DNA from: an uncultured Lachnospiraceae bacterium
GTDB lineage: Bacteria > Bacillota > Clostridia > Lachnospirales > Lachnospiraceae
Reading direction: 5' to 3'
NCBI GenBank assembly: GCA_947173945.1
Contig: CAMWGV010000011.1
Location: 1-60,260 of the forward strand
Length of the DNA: 60,260 nucleotides
Made by a program: the position numbers and the translations under genes. Shown one piece after another: positions 1 to 8,871 of this stretch; the stretch's first letter is position 1; the number at the start of each line of letters is the position of its first letter. The notes below the pieces were generated by a model. It did not search any database. It worked only from the letters and a program-made list of their open reading frames with translations, and was not told where the DNA came from.

Positions 1-18
1 ATTTTAACAATTAGTATA

Positions 19-47
19 TTGTCAAATGAGTTGTTATATGCTATGAT
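19..47 (+). promoter_or_regulatory. Sigma-A promoter for the first DegV gene
   Basis: A -35 box TTGTCA (19-24) is followed after 17 bases by a -10 box TATGAT (42-47). A GGAGG ribosome site lies just before the ATG at 85. The position and spacing fit transcription of the DegV gene alone or with the genes that follow. Confidence 0.6.
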
Positions 48-84
48 ATGTGGTATTAAAAACTATGTGTAGGAGGCTTGCCCT

Positions 85-915
85 ATGAAATTTAAAATAG
101 TTGGTGATAGCTGTTGCGATTTAACGAAAGAAGAACTATCAAAAGAGTATTTTGTAAATGTACCGCTCACCCTGACTGTAGGGGGAGTTGATATTGTTGA
201 TGATGAAAATATTGATACAAAAGACCTTCTGAAAAGGATGGAGGTATGTGAGGACTGTCCTAAGTCAGCATGTCCGTCTCCTGAGGCGTATATGAAGGCA
301 TATGAAGGTGCAGAAGAGGTATATGTGGTTACATTATCCTCAAAGCTGAGTGGTTCATACAATAGTGCCATGTTGGCAAAGGATATGTTTTTGGAGGAGC
401 ATCCGGACGTTAAAATATATGTTTTTGATTCTAAATCAGCGGCAGCGGCCCAGCATCTTATATGTGAAAGACTGGAAACACTTGCCCTTCAGGGAAAAAA
501 ATATGAAACAATAGTCAGTATGACAGAGGAGTATATCAAAAAGCAGGTAACTATATTTGTTCTCGAAAATCTTGATGTTATGAGAAAGAACGGTAGAATG
601 TCAAAGGTTAAGTTTCTGGTTGCAAATGTGTTGAATATTAAACCTATACTGTTTGGAAAGGATGGGGAGATACACCAGCTTGATCAGGCAAAGGGCATGA
701 ACAAGGCATTGAATAAGCTGCTTTGGCATATTGAGAAAGGTAATTTTGACAAAAAGCGCAAGGTTGAGATCACACAATGCGACAGCTATGAGAGATGTAT
801 GAACGTAAGAAAGATACTTATGGAAAAATTTGGTTTTGAAAATGTTGTCATTTTAGATGCAAAAGGTGTAAGCACTCTTTATGAAAATCGCGGCGGTATA
901 GTTATTTCCTTTTAA
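85..915 (+). CDS. DegV family fatty-acid-binding protein
   Basis: This 276-residue protein has the usual DegV length and fold pattern. It opens with a VGDSCCDLT segment and carries the lipid-head-group motif SSKLSGSYNSA near residues 86-96. DegV/FakB proteins bind a fatty acid in the cytoplasm and present it to the FakA kinase for phosphorylation; that role is family knowledge. The ATG has a good ribosome site (AGGAGG). A second DegV gene lies about 1.2 kb downstream (2133-3002), so these are paralogues around an amidase gene. No fakA is visible, so the partner kinase must be elsewhere. The bound lipid cannot be read from sequence. Confidence 0.9.
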   Translation: MKFKIVGDSCCDLTKEELSKEYFVNVPLTLTVGGVDIVDDENIDTKDLLKRMEVCEDCPKSACPSPEAYMKAYEGAEEVYVVTLSSKLSGSYNSAMLAKDMFLEEHPDVKIYVFDSKSAAAAQHLICERLETLALQGKKYETIVSMTEEYIKKQVTIFVLENLDVMRKNGRMSKVKFLVANVLNIKPILFGKDGEIHQLDQAKGMNKALNKLLWHIEKGNFDKKRKVEITQCDSYERCMNVRKILMEKFGFENVVILDAKGVSTLYENRGGIVISF

Positions 916-974
916 AAATGGCGCTTGTGTAAAATAATACAGATGTTACAGCAAAGGTGCAGGATTTAATTATC

Positions 975-1003
975 TTGTGTCTTTGTTTTTTTAATGCTAT
1001 AAT
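975..1003 (+). promoter_or_regulatory. Sigma-A promoter for the amidase gene
   Basis: TTGTGT (975-980), a 17-base spacer, and a consensus TATAAT (998-1003) lie about 30 bases before the ATG at 1035. The gap of about 120 bases after the DegV stop supports separate transcription. Confidence 0.65.
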
Positions 1004-1034
1004 TAGAATATTTATAATAAATAGGAGAATTCTA

Positions 1035-2120
1035 ATGATAAGAAGAAAACATTTTTATATATTTGCAATTTTATGCCTTGTTTTGGCTATTTCTATATCG
1101 GGATGCGGAAAAGATGAAAAAAAGAAGTCCCAAAACACGACAAAAGGAACAGATGAGGTGCCTACAACTGAGGAGAAAAAGCCAAGTAATACTGAGGAAG
1201 AACAGAGTGCAGATGAGGATGGATTTTATATAGTTGATGATTATGTAACCCCTGTTCAGGATGTGGCAGAGATTATGATAAAGCCATCGGAGGGTTCAGG
1301 GATTTACAGATATATGAAGGCAGGCGAAGCCGTAAAAAGGACAGGATATAATGATACCTGGTCAAGAATCGTAGTGGATAATACAGATTTCTATGTTCTG
1401 ACGGTACAGATTGAGAAGGCATCCAAACCTGAAACATCGGAAGAAAGCAATTCAGAGGACACTGAAAATCCAGAGGAGGATGGAAAACAGCTGCCTAAAA
1501 AAATTGTCATAGATGCGGGAAATCAGGCACGTGAAAATGTTATATCTGAGCCTATTGGACCTGATAGCCAGGAAACAAAAAAGGGAGCGACAACAGGCAA
1601 TGTGGGAACAACCTATGAAACAAAAGAGTACGAAATTAATCTTGTTTATGCACAGCTTCTTAAGGCAGAGCTTGAGACAAGAGGGTACGAGGTGTTCCTT
1701 ACAAGAGACAGCAATGATGCTGATATGACTAATATGGAAAGGGCACAGTATGCCAACAGCTCGGGCGCAACTGTATTTATAAGAATACAAATGGGATTTA
1801 GCTCAAATAAGGAGTTGTCAGGAGTTATGGCGCTTACTATGTCTAAAGACAACATATATAACGCTGAGTTATATGATGAAAGTAATTATTTGGCAACAAG
1901 AATCATACAGGGAATTATTTTGGAGACAGGTGCCGTAAATCAGGGTATCTATGAAACGGATGAAATGACTGCAATTAATTGGAGCAGGATTCCTGTCGCA
2001 GTTATCAGACCTGCATTTTTGAGTAATTCACTGGATGAAGCTAACTTGCTGGATGAGGATTATCAGGCTAAACTTGTTAAGGGAATAGCGGATGGTATAG
2101 ATAGTTATTTTTCGGAGTAG
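1035..2120 (+). CDS. N-acetylmuramoyl-L-alanine amidase lipoprotein
   Basis: The protein starts at the ATG at 1035, preceded by AGGAGAA, giving 361 residues; an upstream in-frame start at 957 has no ribosome site. A basic, hydrophobic signal peptide ends in a lipobox (ISGCGK), so it should be a membrane-anchored lipoprotein. An acidic Glu/Thr/Ser-rich linker follows, then an SH3-like stretch around residues 65-125. The C-terminal half begins at KKIVIDAGN and continues with an ITMSKD-like and IRPAFLSN-type pattern typical of Amidase_3 (zinc amidases that cut the MurNAc-L-Ala bond). The usual second motif HxN is not obvious (GNQARE stands where GHG is expected), so catalytic competence is uncertain. 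It is followed 12 bases later by a DegV gene, probably cotranscribed. Confidence 0.75.
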   Translation: MIRRKHFYIFAILCLVLAISISGCGKDEKKKSQNTTKGTDEVPTTEEKKPSNTEEEQSADEDGFYIVDDYVTPVQDVAEIMIKPSEGSGIYRYMKAGEAVKRTGYNDTWSRIVVDNTDFYVLTVQIEKASKPETSEESNSEDTENPEEDGKQLPKKIVIDAGNQARENVISEPIGPDSQETKKGATTGNVGTTYETKEYEINLVYAQLLKAELETRGYEVFLTRDSNDADMTNMERAQYANSSGATVFIRIQMGFSSNKELSGVMALTMSKDNIYNAELYDESNYLATRIIQGIILETGAVNQGIYETDEMTAINWSRIPVAVIRPAFLSNSLDEANLLDEDYQAKLVKGIADGIDSYFSE

Positions 2121-2132
2121 GAGGAAGAAAAA

Positions 2133-3002
2133 TTGAATGATTATGTATTGGTAAGTGATTCTACGGCGGATTTGGATCCGAAGGTTGTAGGAGAACTTGG
2201 TGTCAGAATTATACCTTTTACTTATTCGATTAATGATGAGGTATTTGGGTATTATCTTGATGAAAGGGACGGAGATATCAGTGATTTTTACGGACGCCTT
2301 AAAAAGGGAGCAATGCCGGTAACATCACAGGTTAATCCTATTACCTATAAGGAGTATTTTGAACAAATAGTCAAGGAGGGAAAGGATGTGCTTTATATAT
2401 GCTTTTCCTCAGGACTTAGTGGGTCCTATCATACATGCCTGCTGGGAATTGACATGTTGAAGGACAAATATCCTGATGCAAATGTTATTGCCATAGACTC
2501 TCTTTGTGCTTCTGTTGGTGAGGGGCTTCTCTTGTACAAGGCTGCAAAGAAGAAGCAGGAGGGGCTTGGAATTAATGAATTGGAAAGTTGGATACGTGAT
2601 AAGTGCTCACATATAAGACATTGGTTTATGGTTGAGGATTTATTCCATCTTAAGCGGGGAGGAAGAATTTCTACTGTTGAAGCAATGGTAGGAAGTGCCC
2701 TGAAAATAAAGCCAATATTAAGTGTGGACGAGGAGGGAAAACTTTTCGTCAAATCAAAAACAAGAGGAACATCAAAGGCATTGGAATATTTGGTTTCGAA
2801 GCTTGTTGAGGAGGGCGGTGACCTCAAAAAACAGCAGGTGGTTTTAGGCCATGCTGATGCACCGGAAAAAGTAAACAGATTAAAAGAAATGGTTATTGAT
2901 GTTGGTGTACTTCCTGAAAATATAATTATTGCACCAATCGGCCCGGTTATCGGAACACATGTGGGAGCCGGCATGACTGCGTTGGTTTTTGAACAAAGTT
3001 AG
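2133..3002 (+). CDS. DegV family fatty-acid-binding protein (second copy)
   Basis: This 289-residue DegV paralogue begins with a TTG codon at 2133 that sits six bases after GGAGGAAG. It shows VSDSTADLD at the N-terminus and FSSGLSGSYHTCLLG near residue 90, the conserved fatty-acid head-group pocket. Its C-terminal GPVIGTHVGAGM segment is also characteristic. It is only distantly like the copy at 85-915, so the two may prefer different fatty acids (inference). It is likely translated from the same mRNA as the amidase upstream, from which it is separated by 12 bases. Confidence 0.9.
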   Translation: MNDYVLVSDSTADLDPKVVGELGVRIIPFTYSINDEVFGYYLDERDGDISDFYGRLKKGAMPVTSQVNPITYKEYFEQIVKEGKDVLYICFSSGLSGSYHTCLLGIDMLKDKYPDANVIAIDSLCASVGEGLLLYKAAKKKQEGLGINELESWIRDKCSHIRHWFMVEDLFHLKRGGRISTVEAMVGSALKIKPILSVDEEGKLFVKSKTRGTSKALEYLVSKLVEEGGDLKKQQVVLGHADAPEKVNRLKEMVIDVGVLPENIIIAPIGPVIGTHVGAGMTALVFEQS

Positions 3003-3053
3003 ACATTTGTGTGATATAACTATTAACACATATGAATTTTTTGTAACAAAAGC

Positions 3054-3082
3054 TTGACACCTAAATTGGTAAATGTTACAAT
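3054..3082 (+). promoter_or_regulatory. Strong sigma-A promoter for the SleB-like hydrolase
   Basis: A consensus TTGACA (3054-3059), a 17-base spacer and TACAAT (3077-3082) lie about 70 bases before the ATG at 3149. Confidence 0.75.
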
Positions 3083-3087
3083 ACTTC

Positions 3088-3119
3088 CGTAACAAAATTG
3101 TAACAAAGTTAACTTTGTT
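3088..3119. promoter_or_regulatory. Possible WalR-type direct repeat plus an 18-bp palindrome
   Basis: Just downstream of the -10 box, CGTAAC-N5-TGTAAC (3088-3104) fits the WalR/YycF direct-repeat pattern (TGTWAH-N5-TGTWAH) with one mismatch. It overlaps a perfect palindrome centred at 3110/3111 (AACAAAGTTAACTTTGTT, 3102-3119). Both sit between promoter and ribosome site of a cell-wall hydrolase, which is the class of gene WalR controls in Bacillus and Staphylococcus. The assignment is inference. Confidence 0.4.
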
Positions 3120-3148
3120 GCAAAATTATAATAAACAGGTGGAAAGCA

Positions 3149-4039
3149 ATGAATAAGAGAATGAAGTTGAAGATGAACAATCTTCGTCTGAATCTTAAGA
3201 AGAATGTTTTTAACGAAAAGTACCTTGTGAGAAATACTATTGCAGCTTTAGTCGGAGTTTCTGCTATTGGATTATCAGTATGTGGAGTGAATGTCCTTAA
3301 GGATAGTAAGGATGTAAAAGCAAGTACTGTGGCAGTAGCTGAAGCAGATGATACGATAGATGATACACTTACTGTTAATACAATCAGCCTTATGGATCCG
3401 GCATCTGTTTTGAATCTGAAATCCGCGATGGATAACGATGCACAGATGGTTGTTGAGGCAAATGATTTTCAGGTGGTTGCCAAGGTTCAGGATGATTTTG
3501 AGCTTGAGGGATCAGAATTGGATGTAACACCATCAGAGGCGACAACAGAGCTTCAGGTTTCTGAACAGCCTACGACAACAGTGGCACCGACCACAACACA
3601 GGCTCCAACTACAGAGGAACCGACAACGGAACAGCCGGCATCACAAGAGCCTCCTGCTCCAACAACAAGAGCAGCGTTTGACCTTACAGAGTATGAAATC
3701 CAGCTTATGGCATGTGTACTTACTCTTGAGTGTGGTAATCAGTCCTATGAGGGACAGCTTGCAGTTGCAAATCTGATACTAAACAGGCTTGAGACAGGTA
3801 TATGGGGAGACACAATTGAAGGTGTACTTTACGCACAAAACCAGTTCTCAGTTGTATATACCGACAGTTTTGCACAGTGTATGGCTAACGGACCTCAGGA
3901 GAGCTGTGTGACAGCAGTCAGGGATGCTGCATCAGGAAACAATAATATAGGTACATATCTCTCATACAGAGCAACATACAGTGTGGATACAAGTGCATAT
4001 CCGGACAGTGCAATTATAGGTGACCATATATTCTTCTAG
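3149..4039 (+). CDS. SleB-like cell wall hydrolase, exported
   Basis: This 296-residue protein has an N-terminal basic stretch and one hydrophobic segment near residues 30-52, which may be a signal or anchor. A low-complexity Thr/Pro/Glu linker covers about residues 140-175. The C-terminal domain (about 178-296) has the Hydrolase_2/SleB pattern: a glutamate in LTLECGNQSYEGQ, then LAVANLILNRLE and QFSVVY. SleB enzymes are lytic transglycosylases acting on peptidoglycan in spores; homologues in gut Clostridia also occur outside sporulation. The AGGTGGAAAG ribosome site supports the ATG at 3149. It is convergent with argG and shares a terminator with it. Confidence 0.85.
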   Translation: MNKRMKLKMNNLRLNLKKNVFNEKYLVRNTIAALVGVSAIGLSVCGVNVLKDSKDVKASTVAVAEADDTIDDTLTVNTISLMDPASVLNLKSAMDNDAQMVVEANDFQVVAKVQDDFELEGSELDVTPSEATTELQVSEQPTTTVAPTTTQAPTTEEPTTEQPASQEPPAPTTRAAFDLTEYEIQLMACVLTLECGNQSYEGQLAVANLILNRLETGIWGDTIEGVLYAQNQFSVVYTDSFAQCMANGPQESCVTAVRDAASGNNNIGTYLSYRATYSVDTSAYPDSAIIGDHIFF

Positions 4040-4063
4040 TGAAGGAAAAGAAAAAGTTTTCAA

Positions 4064-4105
4064 ATAAAAAAACTGCTGTACAATTTGTACAGCAGTTCTT
4101 TTTTA
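4064..4105. terminator. Bidirectional terminator between the SleB-like gene and argG
   Basis: A perfect 11-bp stem (AACTGCTGTAC at 4071-4081, GTACAGCAGTT at 4087-4097) with a 5-base loop is flanked by an A run on the left and a T run on the right. It can stop transcription arriving from either side, as expected between convergent genes. Confidence 0.9.
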
Positions 4106-4109
4106 TTTT

Positions 4110-5327
4110 CTATTTGCCATCCCTTTTTGCGTCAAGCATTCCACGAACCTTCATGGAAAGACCAAACAGATTGATAAAGCCTTCTGCATCCTTGTGGTCA
4201 TACAAATCACCTGTTGTAAAGCTTGCTAGCTCCTCTGAATAAAGTGAGTAAGGAGATGTCGTACCAGCCTTTATTATATTGCCTTTGTAAAGTTTGAATT
4301 TAACTTCGCCTGTAACACGCTCCTGTGTGCTCTCAATAAATGCCTGAAGTGCCTCGCGGAGAGGACAGAACCATTTGCCTTCATAAATCATGTCTGCAAA
4401 CTTGTCACCAATGAGCTTCTTAAATGCAAGCGTATCTCTGTCGAGTATAAGCTCCTCAAGCTGTGTATGTGCCTCCATGAGAATTGTTCCACCCGGAGTT
4501 TCGTATACACCACGTGATTTCATACCTACTACACGATTTTCTACTATGTCAATAATTCCCACACCATGTTTTCCACCGAGTCTGTTAAGCTCACGTATAA
4601 TGTCTGAAACCTTCATTTCTTTTCCGTTTACGGATTTTGGAACACCCTTTTCGAATGTCATTGTAACATATTCAGGTTCGTCAGGTGCCTTTAGTGGATG
4701 TGTACCAAGAACGAGGAGATGATCCCAGTTTGGCTCCTCACCCGGATTTTCAAGTTCAAGACCTTCGTGGCTTATGTGCCAGAGGTTCCTGTCACGGCTA
4801 TAGGAAGAAGAAGCATCAAACGGAAGGTCAATACCATGCGCCTTACAGTATGCGATTTCATCTTCACGTGACTGCATTGTCCATTCAGGCTGTCTCCATG
4901 TAGCTATTACTCTCAAGTCAGGAGCAAGGGCTTTTATGTTTATCTCAAATCGTACCTGATCATTACCCTTGCCTGTTGCACCGTGGCATATTGTAGTTGC
5001 ACCTTCTTTTCGTGCAATCTCAACAAGCTTCTTTGCAATAAGCGGTCTTGCATATGATGTACCGAGAAGATATTTATTTTCGTAAACAGAACCTGCTTGG
5101 ACACCCGGAACGATATACTCATCACAGAACTCATCGACTACATCTAATATGTAGAGCTTTTCCGCACCTGAATATTTTGCTCTTTCCTCTAAGCCCTCAA
5201 GTTCGCTCTCCTGTCCAACATCAATACATACACATACAACATCAAAGTCATAGGTTTCCTTTAGCCATGGGATGATAGCAGTGGTATCAAGGCCGCCGGA
5301 ATATGCAAGAATTACTTTTTCTTTCAT
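4110..5327 (-). CDS. argG: Argininosuccinate synthase
   Basis: This 405-residue protein is the normal length for ArgG. It starts with KVILAYSGGLDTTAIIPWL, containing the SGGLDT ATP-pyrophosphatase loop, and has GATGKGNDQVRFE and the Ser/Tyr-rich SSSYSRDRNLWH segment. ArgG joins citrulline and aspartate using ATP to give argininosuccinate. It reads leftward, divergent from argC-argJ-argB, and the 213-base gap between them carries promoters and ArgR-like boxes. No argH is next to it. Confidence 0.97.
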   Translation of the reverse strand: MKEKVILAYSGGLDTTAIIPWLKETYDFDVVCVCIDVGQESELEGLEERAKYSGAEKLYILDVVDEFCDEYIVPGVQAGSVYENKYLLGTSYARPLIAKKLVEIARKEGATTICHGATGKGNDQVRFEINIKALAPDLRVIATWRQPEWTMQSREDEIAYCKAHGIDLPFDASSSYSRDRNLWHISHEGLELENPGEEPNWDHLLVLGTHPLKAPDEPEYVTMTFEKGVPKSVNGKEMKVSDIIRELNRLGGKHGVGIIDIVENRVVGMKSRGVYETPGGTILMEAHTQLEELILDRDTLAFKKLIGDKFADMIYEGKWFCPLREALQAFIESTQERVTGEVKFKLYKGNIIKAGTTSPYSLYSEELASFTTGDLYDHKDAEGFINLFGLSMKVRGMLDAKRDGK

Positions 5328-5359
5328 TACATTTTATCCTCCTTAAAAAACATAGGTTA

Positions 5360-5388
5360 AGTATAAACCTTAATATTAGAATATGCAA
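5360..5388 (-). promoter_or_regulatory. argG promoter
   Basis: On the minus strand TTGCAT (5388-5383), 17 bases, then TATACT (5365-5360), about 33 bases before the argG ATG. The -35 box reuses the TGCAT core of the nearby ARG-box-like sequences. Confidence 0.6.
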
Positions 5389-5402
5389 GAGTATTTCAAC
5401 TT

Positions 5403-5497
5403 ATATGCATAAAATTATGTATAAAATATAAAAATATGCATAAAATATAAAAAATATACAGAAAAAGTAAATATTATGTTGCATATTTTAATATGTG
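5403..5497. promoter_or_regulatory. ArgR operator cluster (ARG-box-like sites)
   Basis: Three AT-rich imperfect palindromes resemble the ARG box (TATGCAT-like arms about 10 bases apart): 5403-5420 (ATATGCATAAAATTATGT), 5433-5450 (AATATGCATAAAATATAA) and 5480-5497 (TGCATATTTTAATATGTG). The third overlaps the -35 region of the argC promoter. Position between divergent arginine operons makes ArgR/AhrC control the natural reading. Binding is inferred. Confidence 0.65.
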
Positions 5498-5507
5498 GTT
5501 GTATAAT
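5479..5507 (+). promoter_or_regulatory. argCJB promoter
   Basis: TTGCAT (5479-5484), a 17-base spacer and TATAAT (5502-5507) lie 34 bases before the argC ATG. An ARG-box-like palindrome covers the -35 region, so repressor binding would block polymerase. Confidence 0.7.
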
Positions 5508-5540
5508 CGTGTTAATTCACTGGGAAAAGAGGAAATTATT

Positions 5541-6584
5541 ATGGTAAAAGTAGGTATAATCGGCTCTACAGGATATGCTGGTCAGGAGCTTGTGAGATTG
5601 CTTTTGGGACATGGAGATGTTTCAATAGAATGGTATGGTTCAAGAAGTTACATAGATAAAAAATATTCTGACGTATATGGAAATATGTTTCAGATTGTTG
5701 ACCAAAGGTGTATGGATGATAATATGGAGGAGCTTGCAGATAAGGTTGATGTAATATTTACTGCTACTCCTCAGGGACTTGCAGCGTCACTTGTGAATGA
5801 AAATATTCTTTCAAAAACGAAGCTTGTTGATCTTTCGGCAGATTTCCGGATAAAGGATGTTGCAACATATGAGGCATGGTATAATATTGAGCATAAAGCA
5901 CCGGAATTTATAAAGGAAGCAGTTTATGGTCTTTGTGAAATAAACAGAGAGGCTATAAAGGGAGCCAGAATTATAGCAAATCCAGGATGCTATACGACCT
6001 GCTCCATTTTATCACTGTATCCACTTGTAAAAGAAAGGCTGATAGATGTTGATTCTATAATTGTAGATGCAAAATCGGGGACCTCAGGTGCAGGCCGGGG
6101 TGCCAAGGTTGCAAATCTTTACTGTGAGGTAAACGAGAGCATAAAGGCATACGGAGTTACGACTCACAGGCATACTCCTGAAATAGAGGAACAGCTTGGT
6201 TATGCTTATGATGGAACACCTCTTACCATAAACTTTACACCGCACCTTGTACCTATGAACAGAGGCATACTTATAACTGCATATGCAGGTCTTACAAAGG
6301 AATGCTCCTATGAGGATATTAAGGCTGTGTATGACAAATATTATGAGAATGAAACCTTTGTAAGAGTTCTCGATAAGGGTGTATGCCCTGAGACAAGATG
6401 GGTTGAGGGAAGTAATTATGTTGATGTGAATTTTGTTATAGACCCTAGAACAAACAGAGTTGTAGTTATGGGGGCAATGGATAATTTAGTAAAGGGCGCA
6501 GCAGGTCAGGCAGTGCAGAATATGAATCTTATAATGGGACTGGATGAAACAAAGGGGCTTATGATGCCGCCGCTTTTCCCATAG
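5541..6584 (+). CDS. argC: N-acetyl-gamma-glutamyl-phosphate reductase
   Basis: The start chosen is the ATG at 5541 after GAGGAAAT, giving 347 residues; an earlier in-frame ATG at 5493 lies inside the promoter. The N-terminus VGIIGSTGYAGQELVRLL is the NADP-binding loop, and ANPGCYTTCS holds the catalytic cysteine. A histidine-containing HRHTPEIEEQL segment follows. ArgC reduces N-acetylglutamyl phosphate to the semialdehyde in arginine biosynthesis. First gene of argC-argJ-argB. Confidence 0.97.
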   Translation: MVKVGIIGSTGYAGQELVRLLLGHGDVSIEWYGSRSYIDKKYSDVYGNMFQIVDQRCMDDNMEELADKVDVIFTATPQGLAASLVNENILSKTKLVDLSADFRIKDVATYEAWYNIEHKAPEFIKEAVYGLCEINREAIKGARIIANPGCYTTCSILSLYPLVKERLIDVDSIIVDAKSGTSGAGRGAKVANLYCEVNESIKAYGVTTHRHTPEIEEQLGYAYDGTPLTINFTPHLVPMNRGILITAYAGLTKECSYEDIKAVYDKYYENETFVRVLDKGVCPETRWVEGSNYVDVNFVIDPRTNRVVVMGAMDNLVKGAAGQAVQNMNLIMGLDETKGLMMPPLFP

Positions 6585-6625
6585 AAAAGGCCTGACAGGT
6601 GCCAGAGAATGATAGGAGGAAAAGC

Positions 6626-7852
6626 ATGAATATAATAGATGGTGGAGTGACAGCTCCAAAGGGTTATAAGGCAGCAGGAACACGGGCAGGAATTAAGGCA
6701 GGAAAAACCAATAAGGATATGGCAATGATTTACTCAGAATGCCCGGCAGACGTGGCAGGAACCTTTACAAGAAACGTTGTAAAGGCGGCACCGGTTTTGT
6801 GGGACAAAAAGGTTGTTGAGGAACAAAAGGTAGCACAGGCGGTTATAGTAAATAGCGGAATTGCCAATGCCTGTACAGGGGATGAGGGCTATGAGGATGC
6901 AAAAAAAATGGCAGTGCTTACTGCAGAGGCACTTGGAATTAATGCTGAGCATGTGCTTGTCGCATCAACAGGTGTTATTGGCTTTAAGCTTCCGATGGAT
7001 GTTATAGCGTCGGGAATAAATTCCCTTAAGGATATGATAAGTGACAGCAGACAGTCGGCAGATGATGCAGCAACAGCCATTCTTACTACGGATACTCACA
7101 AAAAGGAAATTGCAGTACAATTTGAAATTGACGGAACGACCGTTACAATAGGTGCTATGTGTAAAGGGTCAGGTATGATCCATCCAAACATGGGAACTAT
7201 GCTTGGTTTTATTACAACAGACCTTGCTATAGACCAGTCACTGCTTCAAAAGGCGCTCAGGGAAAATATTGAGGATACATTTAACATGGTATCAGTTGAT
7301 GGTGATACATCCACGAATGATACAGTTGTTATTCTGGCAAACGGACTTGCGGGAAATAAAAAAATTGATACTGAGAATGCGGAATATGAAGTGTTTAAAA
7401 AGGCACTTAATGAAGTGAATACATTTCTTGCAACACAGATTGCAGGGGATGGAGAAGGAGCTACAAGACTTTTTCAGGTCGATGTCAAGGGTGCACCGGA
7501 TACTGCTTCGGCAAAGGTACTTGCAAAATCTATTGTTACATCCAATCTTACAAAATGTGCCATATATGGAAAGGATGCAAACTGGGGAAGAATACTTTGT
7601 GCAATGGGTTATTCCGGTGTGGAATTTGACCCATACAAGGTTGACATAACTATTGAAAGCGAAAAGGGAAGTATCCAGCTTGTCAGTAATGGAAAAGCAA
7701 CAGATTTTGACGAGGAAAGGGCAACAGAAATACTTTCACCGGAACGGGTAATCGCAATTGCTGATATCAAATCCGGAGATGCTGTGGCAACAGCATGGGG
7801 TTGCGATTTGACATATGATTATGTTAAGATAAACGCTGATTACAGGTCTTAA
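6626..7852 (+). CDS. argJ: Bifunctional ornithine acetyltransferase / N-acetylglutamate synthase
   Basis: The start is the ATG at 6626, seven bases after AGGAGGA, giving 408 residues. ArgJ transfers acetyl from N-acetylornithine to glutamate and recycles the acetyl group. The self-cleavage region reads GMIHPNMGTMLGF, with the nucleophilic Thr of the later beta subunit preceded by Gly where Ala is usual (NMATML in most homologues). The N-terminal GVTAPKGYKAAGTRAGIK and C-terminal NADYRS ends are typical. Its presence means the cyclic acetyl pathway, which fits the absence of argE or argA nearby. Confidence 0.96.
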   Translation: MNIIDGGVTAPKGYKAAGTRAGIKAGKTNKDMAMIYSECPADVAGTFTRNVVKAAPVLWDKKVVEEQKVAQAVIVNSGIANACTGDEGYEDAKKMAVLTAEALGINAEHVLVASTGVIGFKLPMDVIASGINSLKDMISDSRQSADDAATAILTTDTHKKEIAVQFEIDGTTVTIGAMCKGSGMIHPNMGTMLGFITTDLAIDQSLLQKALRENIEDTFNMVSVDGDTSTNDTVVILANGLAGNKKIDTENAEYEVFKKALNEVNTFLATQIAGDGEGATRLFQVDVKGAPDTASAKVLAKSIVTSNLTKCAIYGKDANWGRILCAMGYSGVEFDPYKVDITIESEKGSIQLVSNGKATDFDEERATEILSPERVIAIADIKSGDAVATAWGCDLTYDYVKINADYRS

Positions 7853-7893
7853 TGTTGTAAAGATGAATTGTAAATTTGGAAAGGACGCTTATT

Positions 7894-8784
7894 ATGGTAA
7901 ATAATGATTCAATGGATTTGGTTTTGGCTAAGGCTCAAACACTGATAGAAGCCCTGCCATACATTCAGAAATTTAATGGAAAAAAGGTTGTTGTTAAGTA
8001 TGGTGGAAGTGCCATGATAGATGAAAACCTGAAATATAATGTAATAAAGGATGTTGCACTTTTAAAGTTAGTTGGTCTTAAACCTATTATTGTTCATGGC
8101 GGTGGTAAGGAGATAAGTGCATGGATGAATAAAATCGGAAAAGAATCCGAATTTATAAATGGTCTTCGTGTTACCGACAATGAAACTCTTGATGTGGCGG
8201 AGATGGTTCTGTCAAAGGTTAACAAAAGTCTTGTGGCAATGATGCAGAAGCTGGGACTTAAAGCTGTTGGTATAAGCGGAAAGGATGGAGGTATGCTTCA
8301 GGTCCGCAAAAAGCTTAGCGGTGGAAAGGATATAGGCTATGTAGGTGAGGTTGTTTCTGCGGATGTATCTATTCTTGAAACACTGATTGAAAATGACTTT
8401 ATTCCGGTTATAGAGCCTATAGGAATCGGGATAGATGATTTTCATGGATATAACATAAATGCCGATGATGCTGCCTGTGCAGTTGCAACAGCATTAAATG
8501 CAGAAAAATTAGTATTTTTAACTGATATTGAGGGCGTGTTCGTTGATCCGGAGGATAAGTCCACTCTTATTTCGGAGATGGATATAAATGAGGCACAGGA
8601 ATTTATTGACAAGGGAATTGTAGGCGGCGGTATGCTTCCAAAACTTACAAATTGTATAGAAGCAATGAGAAATGGCGTATCAAGGGTACATATGCTTGAC
8701 GGACGTGTTGAGCATTGCCTGTTACTGGAAATATTTACGGAAAAAGGTATTGGAACAGCTATTATGAAAGAGCCATTATTGTAG
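7894..8784 (+). CDS. argB: Acetylglutamate kinase
   Basis: The start chosen is the ATG at 7894, about nine bases after GGAAAGGA; an upstream TTG in frame overlaps that ribosome site. The 296-residue protein shows the amino-acid kinase motifs VVKYGGSAM and [10 protein letters not shown], then GGMLPKL near the C-terminus. ArgB phosphorylates N-acetylglutamate and is the usual feedback point for arginine. Third gene of the operon; no argD or argF follows. Confidence 0.96.
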   Translation: MVNNDSMDLVLAKAQTLIEALPYIQKFNGKKVVVKYGGSAMIDENLKYNVIKDVALLKLVGLKPIIVHGGGKEISAWMNKIGKESEFINGLRVTDNETLDVAEMVLSKVNKSLVAMMQKLGLKAVGISGKDGGMLQVRKKLSGGKDIGYVGEVVSADVSILETLIENDFIPVIEPIGIGIDDFHGYNINADDAACAVATALNAEKLVFLTDIEGVFVDPEDKSTLISEMDINEAQEFIDKGIVGGGMLPKLTNCIEAMRNGVSRVHMLDGRVEHCLLLEIFTEKGIGTAIMKEPLL

Positions 8785-8813
8785 ACATATAGTTTAAAAA
8801 GTTATTTTAGAAT

Positions 8814-8867
8814 AAAACCTCTGTTATGACAAATAATAAATTATATTATTTTCAAAACGGAGGTTTT
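8814..8867 (+). terminator. Terminator-like hairpin overlapping the next ribosome site
   Basis: AAAACCTCTGTT (8814-8825) can pair with AACGGAGGTTTT (8856-8867), 11 of 12 positions, with a 30-base AT-rich loop and a T run. The 3-prime arm contains the GGAGG ribosome site of the gene starting at 8872. The element could end argB transcription, and in a read-through RNA it would hide that ribosome site. Confidence 0.5.
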
Positions 8868-8871
8868 TCTT

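Noticed and set aside
2429-2974. Minus-strand frame of 181 codons inside the second DegV gene
   Set aside because: It is entirely opposite a well-supported DegV gene and lacks any recognisable domain.
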